Source of the DNA: an uncultured Bacilli bacterium
GTDB taxonomy: Bacteria > Bacillota_I > Bacilli_A > RF39 > UBA660
DNA: 22,061 nucleotides
Assembly: GCA_947628685.1 (NCBI GenBank)
Contig: CANRAT010000021.1
Span: 1-22,061 of the forward strand
Reading direction: 5' to 3'
The notes under the pieces were generated by a model. The model was not told the DNA's origin and did no database searches. It saw only the letters and a program-made list of their open reading frames with translations. Below are positions 17,201 to 22,061 of the stretch, in pieces; position 1 is the first letter of the stretch; each line of letters starts with the position of its first letter. Made by a program: the position numbers and the translations under genes.

Positions 17201-20200
17201 TTAATATTGCACTCGTTATTAGTTGTGTATTAAAATCAATATTTTCAGTTACGACATAGTGTTTAGTTTCACCACTACGTTTTATAAGATTTGTATCATA
17301 AAAATCACGTGCTTCATCTATATTATATATTTCATAATTTGTACTATATTCCAAACTTGTTAAAGTATAAAGTTCTTTATCTATTGATGTAATATTAAAG
17401 TGTTCTACATTTCTTAAATTTATTTCTGGTTTTTCTACAACTATATAGAATGTATGGTTTTCATCTTTTTTATCATTTGGTATTGTAAGTCTTCTTTTTA
17501 CTGTACCTTGTTTATTTTCTAATTCTTCTATAGTATAATTGTTATTATTTTTAAATGGATAAAATTTATTATCAGAATCAATATAACCTAAGTTAGTACA
17601 AGTACTTTCATTGCAATCAACTAAATAAAGATCTGTTTTAGAATCTCCAAGATTATATTTTATATTAATTTTAGTATTATATTTACTACTATTACTTCCT
17701 TCAACAAAACGCTGTTCATACATCTCTGAATAAGCTTTTATATCCCTATCTATATTTATTAAATCTGGATTTTCTTCTAAATTCCCAATAACCTCTATAT
17801 ATTTTTTAACATTTACACCATTATAATTATCTGCACTTACAACTACAGTATAACTATCTAATGTATAATCTTTTAAAGTAATAGATACTAAATTAGAATT
17901 TTGTATATTAAAGATTGTTCTATAAATAGCTCTTGCATTTATATCCTTAGTTGAAGTATATTTTCCTTCATAAATTTCTATTATTCCCTTTCCATCTTTA
18001 ATCAAACTATCAGGATCAGAAATTTCAAATAATAAATCTAAAGTATCCCCTAGTAATTGCTTATTAATAATTGTTATATAAGCATCTTTTGATCTTGTTT
18101 TTATAGAAGGATTAAGTGTTTTTGTAAGATAAAGATTTTTTTCTATTTGTTTTACATTTATTCTAACTTTTAATATATATTCTGTATTAGAATCCAAATT
18201 ATCAAATATATTTTCTATATGATATGCAATACTATCAGGGCTTGTATATTCTGCTTTAGTATAAGTTTTTGAATATTTCAATTCACCATTTTCATCTAAT
18301 ATGTCATTACCATCTCTATCTGCAAGATAGAGTGTAATAGTTGTAGTATCTCTTTCTAAAACGCTAGTATTTAAACTTATATAAACATCTGTAGTTATTG
18401 AATCTGAAGTTACATTTAAAGTATCCTCATCATACCAAGCGATAAAATTATCTGATAAATTTACTGTTGTAAAATCTATTATTTCTTCTAGTTGTTGAAC
18501 CTCTCTTCCATCTTCTAAATCATAAGTTCCACTAACTTTAATAATATAATTAGAATTATAATCCAAAGAATCAAATATCAATTTATTAGAACTATCATTT
18601 AAATGATTGAGTCCTCCAGATTCTAAAAGAGTTCCCGAATAAGTATACAATTCATATTTGTAATCTTTAATATAAACTTCATCTACATTTTTTGTATTTA
18701 TTGTTATAGTTATTCGATTATTTGTTTTATCAGAATTTGATGTATATGTTACTTTTGGAGGAGTTTTTGATGTTTGAATTATTCCATTTATATCTCCTCT
18801 TGCTTTTAATTCGTTATCGTCTCTATCATAGAATTTTATTTCATAATTATAAACTGTACTAGATTCTAATTTATCATTTGTAGTTATTGTTGTAGGTTCT
18901 CCCTTTAATATCTTACTAATTTTAGTATAAGGTAGTGTATAACTAGTTACATTTTCTCCATTTTTCTTAATATTTATAACTATTTTTTTAATACCTAATA
19001 CTGCTTCGGTATCTTTATTTAAGATGGTTAAATCTTTTAATTCTATTTTGTTTGGATATCTATCTCCGATATCACTTGATATTAATATATCATCTAATCC
19101 ATCTATAGTTTTTGTTTTAATTGTTTGTTCAAAAAATGTTACTATAATATCATTACCATTTTGATTTTTATACTTATAAGATCCTACTATCCTATACTCT
19201 TTATTAGAAGAAAGTCCAGATATTTTAAAGTCACCACTTGAACTAACTCTTTTTCGTGAGAACAATTTATTTCCACTTTCATACACCTCAAAAGATGGGC
19301 TAGAACTTATTGCTCCTGTAGGATCATCAATAATTATACTAGAACTAATAGAAAATACGCTAGAAGTAAATTCACTTGCAGTTACAGTTGGTTTAATAAA
19401 TTCTACTTCTTGTGAACCTGGATTGGTATTTTGATTTACATAACCGTCCCCACTATTTTGTTCATTATCTAGGTTATCATCACTTGTATTACCATCGTTT
19501 GGATTACTACTTGTATTATTATCTTGTCCTTGTGTTTCTCTTGCTAAATTCATTTTTAATAAAAATTCTTCATATGTAAGGGATATATTCCCAATTCTTA
19601 TTATTGAATCATAATATATATCGCTTATTCTTTGATATTTAAAGTTTTTACCATCGAATGTATAATAATTGATATATTGTAAATTAAAATAAATAGGACT
19701 ATTTAAAGGAATATTATATTCATTAGTAAGAGTTTTTATTGTTATGATTTGTGTATTTATGTATATTGAATTGTTTAAATATAAAAATAAGTAATCTATA
19801 TCATCAGCAGGATCACTATCACCTTCGTTATAAAGTATACCATAGTTTATCGAAAAACCTTTATAACCGTCTATTCTGTTAAAATTTTTATCTATTAACA
19901 TTACATTATCATTTATATTATAAATAGTAAGACCATCTGTACTATAAATAGGATAATCATAGTCTATTTCTACTTTATCTTCCACACCTACATAATATGA
20001 ATCTATTTGTTTATAAATATAATATCCGTTATAAACGGGTGCGACTCCTACATCCATATCATCGTTTATAATGGATTTATTAACTAAATTATATGTCATA
20101 TTATCGTTTAAAACCATATAACCATCTCTATAAATAGTTCCAAAAGGCTTTGAACCTAAATAAAGATTAACTAAAACAATAGCTATGATTGCAACGGCTA

Positions 20201-20267
20201 TTACGATTATTAAAGGGAAATCATTAATAATTTTAAGTTTGTTTTTATTTTTTTTATTTTCTTCCAT
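11214..20267 (-). CDS. Giant two-TM surface protein with FN3-like and GLUG beta-helix blocks
   Basis: A 3017-residue protein. An N-terminal membrane segment (about residues 15-37) is followed by a YIYKQ/IYSTDG-type repeat region and an Asn/Asp/Ser linker (about 240-290). Four or five FN3-like domains lie at about 290-740, ending in patterns such as SLDYNSNYIIKV or LDSNTEYILKV. Three blocks of GLUG-type beta-helix rungs follow, at about 1050-1260, 1520-1700 and 2000-2400, with rungs of about 26 residues of the form VGGLIGNGS. A strand-rich region follows, then a C-terminal membrane segment with a basic tail. GLUG proteins are usually large adhesins. Neither end has a canonical sorting signal; FPLNG before the last membrane segment is only suggestive. 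The ATG at 20267 follows AGGTGAT; a GTG three codons upstream overlaps that site. Function beyond adhesion/envelope is unknown. Confidence 0.85.
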   Translation of the reverse strand: MEENKKNKNKLKIINDFPLIIVIAVAIIAIVLVNLYLGSKPFGTIYRDGYMVLNDNMTYNLVNKSIINDDMDVGVAPVYNGYYIYKQIDSYYVGVEDKVEIDYDYPIYSTDGLTIYNINDNVMLIDKNFNRIDGYKGFSINYGILYNEGDSDPADDIDYLFLYLNNSIYINTQIITIKTLTNEYNIPLNSPIYFNLQYINYYTFDGKNFKYQRISDIYYDSIIRIGNISLTYEEFLLKMNLARETQGQDNNTSSNPNDGNTSDDNLDNEQNSGDGYVNQNTNPGSQEVEFIKPTVTASEFTSSVFSISSSIIIDDPTGAISSSPSFEVYESGNKLFSRKRVSSSGDFKISGLSSNKEYRIVGSYKYKNQNGNDIIVTFFEQTIKTKTIDGLDDILISSDIGDRYPNKIELKDLTILNKDTEAVLGIKKIVINIKKNGENVTSYTLPYTKISKILKGEPTTITTNDKLESSTVYNYEIKFYDRDDNELKARGDINGIIQTSKTPPKVTYTSNSDKTNNRITITINTKNVDEVYIKDYKYELYTYSGTLLESGGLNHLNDSSNKLIFDSLDYNSNYIIKVSGTYDLEDGREVQQLEEIIDFTTVNLSDNFIAWYDEDTLNVTSDSITTDVYISLNTSVLERDTTTITLYLADRDGNDILDENGELKYSKTYTKAEYTSPDSIAYHIENIFDNLDSNTEYILKVRINVKQIEKNLYLTKTLNPSIKTRSKDAYITIINKQLLGDTLDLLFEISDPDSLIKDGKGIIEIYEGKYTSTKDINARAIYRTIFNIQNSNLVSITLKDYTLDSYTVVVSADNYNGVNVKKYIEVIGNLEENPDLINIDRDIKAYSEMYEQRFVEGSNSSKYNTKINIKYNLGDSKTDLYLVDCNESTCTNLGYIDSDNKFYPFKNNNNYTIEELENKQGTVKRRLTIPNDKKDENHTFYIVVEKPEINLRNVEHFNITSIDKELYTLTSLEYSTNYEIYNIDEARDFYDTNLIKRSGETKHYVVTENIDFNTQLITSAILSNFGGTIDFQGYSVKLYRNNTSNLTLFSSISKTGVLKNLVINYSLEYDGVITTLPGFVNTNSGTLQNVVVNVNQLYENGRAYALGLLAYSNSGTIENFVVYLQSDIHTYSASSIVTYTNNASGVIKNGYVTTELNSLYEKRVILHDVSAYHGTFTVDNSGTIEYVYNLVSVVSAEENYTNSSNRGIATIVNRNVNSGILRNTLSVATTTQTTSKLGPNIYGKAGTIKNNYYVDTNLEQLGYNDSYNKRLNPVSLRNRGVLEVILNKDNGFTITSGYYPMVKMSRFMDDYQKLISIAYDYREATVDIISAESIDDNNLNDTRKAKATIYVNNPDKVTVDEVILENLSNEIIDQKYDEASKVTELTVELFLDGNEGKAINSYNIVEIKYTDPLGGKHTRTYDETDKRNIEIEMYRYISDYESLVSSIDKNENIYIISDITVSRANIDNVLLPKASQTYSSKFLANNKTIDFNDFNITRGYFIYNFTGRLENLKVKNIKFSSTELFIGFIRATSGGTITDVDINNIEITIERKNNNVSTSSIYVGSLIGQAQSTTITNASVNNSKIRKATDDYSGIIYSNYIGGLIGYAPSTTIRNSYVYNVDINISLDTYIGYKSIGGLVGYSNSTTIENTYVIGNIDTGYSNVGGITGIDRNSYIRYSYSYVNITSTGDFVGGIAGKFTANGYRTDSIIYCMNIGKIINKNLNKNYSQIVPTRIEKVASNNYAFEEDDFISVTTIDKNGFKTFDRNNVFDQQESIESQYYLPYLKQSSSVEQSAKDLYYVEKVTSDDIKYTVEYDDDDECKIGDIKDIFDESKTISSDLYTHACAKSATLNLELPGGYELIITKKDSNEETNSDGTLSMIKKDNGTYTVKPNDAFLNYYTVKIRHGDTTIDLNLEIPFYRSVSNLDEWNKISTDKYENVILLSDINLKSDEESYKSSANKNIYNLLGNGYEIRLENSDDNTSINDHLINILDGTLRDLNFKDIKMSNLNEDYSGMIRYNNGLIENCKFENMTITSSKSYVGIVAQSPGDIKNVKMSKINVSGVSYVGGLVGYNSEEVYNEEKINNINANEINVTGTGNYVGGIAGYIDYTISDITASKINVKGVSYIGGIVGRGDATKITISESMTETTGGSYIGGVAGTYSYSTTKTDINVTNVDIQQSTTKSSTYVGGIYGTGPVVTKSKVDKVVIGKKSDQEETYTNFVGSQVGGLIGNGSVTYSEISNSYISGSSYVGGMIGNGSYANSSNVESSQITNTGSYTGGLLGNGSYSNGSTVTDSQINGKDYTGGLLGNGAYSSNSKVSDTSIKGNDYVGGLLGNSSSYTTQGNAVLNVNIEANNRVGGLFGQISSSPTIQDNMVLKSTITAKDYIGGVIGYINNNTTSSQNLIFKGNFTLGTIINTESVKNTGKILGYIYQVPASTDIRYTYSLFNGNVKLNSEECNSCSLIGTIENKNTGSQTGFGSGEITLEDFYAKSNFKEYVGDIESLKDYQMNSISALNEFVKNYNTTSYKEAFVEDDTTYFPIFKNNNYAKFDEKYYVKIPYDSESGTVQEDELGYSTKYFMPTNIRNYSKFYSNNLNMDYDIYASDVDKINLEFSKLNPNAYFYYKIGDYISEYISINKRTFTIPYNFKDSFEIYITNGVNNKTEKISADKLKKTLSLVDNQVYYLNDTFLYSETSIISGNFVNLYNDKVLTSDGHIYNIRSKEESEAIKDYTVLESDMPLYTFIYNGKTIKTYYNYSTVDSDIKEYQIFVKNGNMSMIGDMKNKRDSYIVDYYNNNEVQIILKDNGVLYSIKNNIKYPESLQNRDIKELYTDINSSSSVVTLKYQDGTVYKFDYITGKELFNNITEHNVSFFDYVSSKLSNKSYNTIESLVSTNKYVEIELLKDKLSNTSVEDAKNQLQNNNSSSSVNKNYITVYNDITQNYDIYSIEDITEDDTLESETNKIYKDYELVQFYVNPSKKSNKFPLNGVVIFGLSIVAILVSLTLLIKRKKNLKEIA
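13150..13610 (-). repeat. Tandem ~78-bp repeats encoding GLUG rungs
   Basis: Five successive rungs of 25-28 residues begin VGGLIGNG, VGGMIGNGS, TGGLLGNGS, TGGLLGNGA and VGGLLGNSS. DNA copies are clearly related but diverged, for example the recurrent plus-strand word CCATTACCTAATAGTCC with variants. These are coding repeats within the third beta-helix block of the giant protein. Confidence 0.75.
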
Positions 20268-20293
20268 TTTTATCACCTAATTATACTAATTAA

Positions 20294-20322
20294 ATTATAT
20301 CAAAATGGAGTAAAAATTACAA
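20294..20322 (-). promoter_or_regulatory. Promoter of the giant surface protein operon
   Basis: On the minus strand, TTGTAA (20317-20322) and a perfect TATAAT (20294-20299) are 17 bp apart, and the -10 is extended (TGATATAAT). The predicted leader is about 20 nt with AGGTGAT. Confidence 0.72.
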
Positions 20323-20503
20323 TATTATGAGCACAATTAGTTTTAAGTTCAATAAAGTTTTTATTTGTACAAATTATAAACAAAATTGGAGAATGTAAAT
20401 AAAAAGTTGAATAAATTTTCTTATATAGTATTAATTACTAACTAATGTACTAGTAGTATAATTTTAAAATTTTTATTACATTTTTTAATCTGTTTGCTTG
20501 TTT

Positions 20504-20509
20504 TATAAT
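20504..20509 (+). promoter_or_regulatory. -10 element for the small hydrophobic peptide gene
   Basis: A perfect TATAAT about 80 bp before the peptide start. No good -35 is present at 17 bp (only a T run), so the call rests on the -10 and position. Other TATAAT words occur nearby (20457-20462). Initiation would be near 20516. Confidence 0.4.
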
Positions 20510-20589
20510 ATAGATTTATAGTTGATTTATACAGGGAATATCAGTTGTTGGATGTCTACCTCCAATCCTAAAAGGAAGGTTTGAAAAAA

Positions 20590-20682
20590 ATGAAAAAACG
20601 AGAATACATTATTTGCATTCTTCGTCTCATCTCTCTCATTTTACTACTCCTAATCATTTTGATTATAGTAATAAAGAAATGA
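20590..20682 (+). CDS. Small hydrophobic peptide (type I toxin-like candidate)
   Basis: A 30-residue reading frame starting MKKREYIICILRL, with a continuous hydrophobic stretch of Ile/Leu (about residues 14-28) and a Lys-Lys end, so it is a predicted single membrane helix with basic ends. AAAGGAAGG lies about 10 bases before the ATG. A tight TCCT/AGGA hairpin (20566-20576) can mask that site. The stop codon opens a stem-loop (20681-20691 with 20698-20708), and a terminator follows. Size, composition, leader structure and end pairing resemble type I toxins of bacteria; I do not recognise the exact family. A perfect antisense TATAAT at 20662-20667 and a minus-strand TTGACT near 20739-20744 could drive an antisense RNA, but neither is convincing as a whole promoter. 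It could instead be a small membrane regulatory peptide. Confidence 0.55.
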   Translation: MKKREYIICILRLISLILLLLIILIIVIKK

Positions 20683-20708
20683 CATCTAATCTTTAATGAT
20701 TAAATGTC
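20681..20708 (+). other. Stem-loop at the peptide stop codon
   Basis: GACAT-C-TAATC (20681-20691) pairs with GATTA-A-ATGTC (20698-20708) with one internal mismatch and a 6-nt loop. There is no U run. GACATC also matches GATGTC in the leader, giving an alternative partner. Confidence 0.6.
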
Positions 20709-20720
20709 GCACTAATTTTT

Positions 20721-20763
20721 AGGGTAGACATTCAACTAGTCAAAACTGAATGTTCCCTTTTTA
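20721..20763 (+). terminator. Terminator of the small peptide transcript
   Basis: ACATTCA (20728-20734) pairs with TGAATGT (20747-20753), extended by AGGG (20721-20724) with CCCT (20755-20758) across a small bulge. Five T follow. The predicted transcript would be about 250 nt. Confidence 0.7.
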
Positions 20764-20841
20764 TTATATGAAATCCCCTTCACTACATACATAATAGTAC
20801 AAGATTAGTATTTGCAAGTTATAACTAAACATAAATAATAT

Positions 20842-22061
20842 TCAAATAATTGGCGCTAAAACAACACGAAATGACATTCTAAATAAATTTATTTGTCCAA
20901 ATTCAACCATAACACTAAATACCCCTTCACGGTTAATTTGCCATGGAGTTGAATAACTCAAATTGCGAAGATTAGCACCATACCAATTTCTTGTTTCAGA
21001 TAGTGCAAAACCAAGGCATTCTTTATCATTACAAGCCGTATTATAATCTATTGTTGTAAATGAATTATAATATTTTTCATCAATCTTTTCTTTAAATCCC
21101 GCTTTATTTTCTGTAGATGTTGATCCCCAAGGAAGATTTAAACTTTCATCTTGTTTATATGCATCTTCTAAATATCCCATAAGATATTGTCCATATCCAT
21201 TGTCATAGATACCATATATATTTCCAGTTGTTGATGCCCCTCCTCCACAAGAACCTTTTCCTTCGCCTCTATCAATTATGTCATTATATATACATTGTGT
21301 AACTACATCCCCACCATATGGTGTTCCATTACTCATTCCTGTTATATGTTCACTTGAAGCATTTTTATAAACTTCTTTATTTACATCAGTATATAGTGTA
21401 TTTGCATATTTTCCATATTTACTTTGTGAAAGGTATAATACTGCACCCAATTCATTACTTTTCATCATGTGTGAATTTGTTATATTTGCATCAATACCAA
21501 ATACATTTTTCTCTTTTGACATTGATCTTGTTGCATAAAAATAACTTGAAACACTACCAGTTAATAACATTTTATTACCAGGTAATATTCTTAAATTATT
21601 TGCGTTATCACAAGTTTCATCTACACAATTTAATGGTTTAGCGTGCTTGCCAGGATCATAATGACTTGTTAAAAACTTTCCTACCCATATTCCTGATAGT
21701 TCATCATCCCCAAATGTAAATGCTGGATGGGTATACCATTCACTTGGAGTGTTTCCTGTATATTTTGCACTCCCATTCTTCTTTTCTTCTCTTTCACTTA
21801 CAAATCTTATATCTATTGCTCCTGGTGTTTTTTTTGAAGGAGTATCTCCAAACAATCCTACTCCATACGTATTTCCTATTGTATATTCATATCTTGGTAT
21901 AAATACAAACATCGCTAGTACATCTGTTGAATCTATTTCTTCTTGTGTATCTGGTACTGTTACTATATCTCCTACTTTTTTATCTCTTGATGATTCCCTT
22001 AATATTACTGCATTTGCCCACTCCTCTTTATCATAATCATACCACTTTGAATATTTATCTA
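20842..22061 (-). CDS. Surface protein of unknown family, 5' end cut by the window
   Basis: The frame is open to the right edge, giving the last 405 residues. The visible part reads KWYDYDKEEWANAVIL, then GDIVTVP, DVLAMFVFIPRYEYTIGNT, later NSHMMKSNELGAVLYLSQS, RNWYGANLRNL, and ends in GVFSVMV and SFRVVLAP. I recall the same layout in large secreted or prepilin-type proteins of gut Firmicutes. The WYGA and closing FRVVL pattern is compatible with a C-type-lectin/formylglycine-enzyme-like fold, but this is weak inference. Cysteines occur in small pairs (CVDETC, CIYND with GSCGG, CNDKEC). The Met at 21912 is internal, since the same reading frame continues upstream. Whether it begins with a pilin signal, as the gene at 9471-10574 does, cannot be seen. 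No terminator is clear after its TGA. Confidence 0.7.
   Translation of the reverse strand, partial: DKYSKWYDYDKEEWANAVILRESSRDKKVGDIVTVPDTQEEIDSTDVLAMFVFIPRYEYTIGNTYGVGLFGDTPSKKTPGAIDIRFVSEREEKKNGSAKYTGNTPSEWYTHPAFTFGDDELSGIWVGKFLTSHYDPGKHAKPLNCVDETCDNANNLRILPGNKMLLTGSVSSYFYATRSMSKEKNVFGIDANITNSHMMKSNELGAVLYLSQSKYGKYANTLYTDVNKEVYKNASSEHITGMSNGTPYGGDVVTQCIYNDIIDRGEGKGSCGGGASTTGNIYGIYDNGYGQYLMGYLEDAYKQDESLNLPWGSTSTENKAGFKEKIDEKYYNSFTTIDYNTACNDKECLGFALSETRNWYGANLRNLSYSTPWQINREGVFSVMVEFGQINLFRMSFRVVLAPII

Larger units (their letters stand above)
20547..20736 (+). repeat. Long-range inverted repeat enclosing the small peptide gene
   Basis: GTTGGATGTCTACC (20547-20560) and GGTAGACATTCAAC (20723-20736) are complementary over 14 positions with a single G-U. 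They flank the peptide gene, so the 5' leader and 3' end of its RNA can pair; the 3' arm is also part of the terminator stem. Confidence 0.75.

Noticed and set aside
20277..20520. Further genes or RNA in the stretch before the small peptide
   Set aside because: Apart from the giant gene promoter and possible plus-strand -10 words, I see only AT-rich sequence with no credible frame or stable fold.
1..22061. Mycoplasma-type code with UGA as Trp
   Set aside because: UGA ends the giant gene, the small peptide and the truncated surface gene at family-consistent places, and Trp codons are UGG.
1..22061. Insertion sequences, integrases, tRNA genes or phage genes
   Set aside because: No transposase or integrase motifs, terminal inverted repeats or tRNA-like cloverleaf were recognised in the window.

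Overview
The window looks like chromosomal DNA of a low-GC Gram-positive bacterium. Base composition is strongly AT-rich by eye, Shine-Dalgarno sites are strong (AGGAGG/AGGTGAT), promoters are near sigma-A consensus, and TTG is used as a start at least once. UGA acts as a stop and Trp is encoded by UGG, so this is not a Mycoplasma-type code. EzrA, RNase J, a cysteine-free S4 and a Firmicutes-like rpsD leader point to Bacilli. The many gut-type surface proteins suggest an uncultured Bacilli/RF39-like lineage; that placement is inference.

Left part (1-7560) is mostly housekeeping. ezrA, then a thyA-folA operon (all minus strand), are divided by a divergent promoter region from rpsD (plus) with its structured leader. 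A lemA-TPM membrane-protein operon (minus) converges on rpsD through two back-to-back terminators. rnj (RNase J, plus) diverges from lemA and ends at a hairpin shared with the next gene.

Right part (7545-22061) is a run of surface-protein genes on the minus strand. In transcription order from the right they are: a 5'-truncated surface protein; a 3017-residue two-TM protein with FN3-like and GLUG beta-helix blocks, translationally coupled to a small membrane-anchored DUF4358-like protein; a prepilin-like protein with a DUF6273-like C terminus; and a thioester-domain/SpaA-repeat adhesin with a VPNTS sorting-like tail. Together they look like a cell-envelope adhesion module.

Two features stand out. 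First, the prepilin-like gene has a consensus -35 and a good -10 separated by 20 bp that contain an uninterrupted run of 11 G (minus strand), the layout of a slipped-strand phase-variable promoter. The same TTTTTTAGTCTTGACA-plus-G-run block recurs at the extreme left edge, pointing out of the window. Second, the gap between the giant gene and the truncated gene encodes, on the plus strand, a 30-residue hydrophobic peptide. Its predicted mRNA has 5' and 3' ends complementary over 14 positions and ends at a terminator, resembling type I toxin mRNAs.
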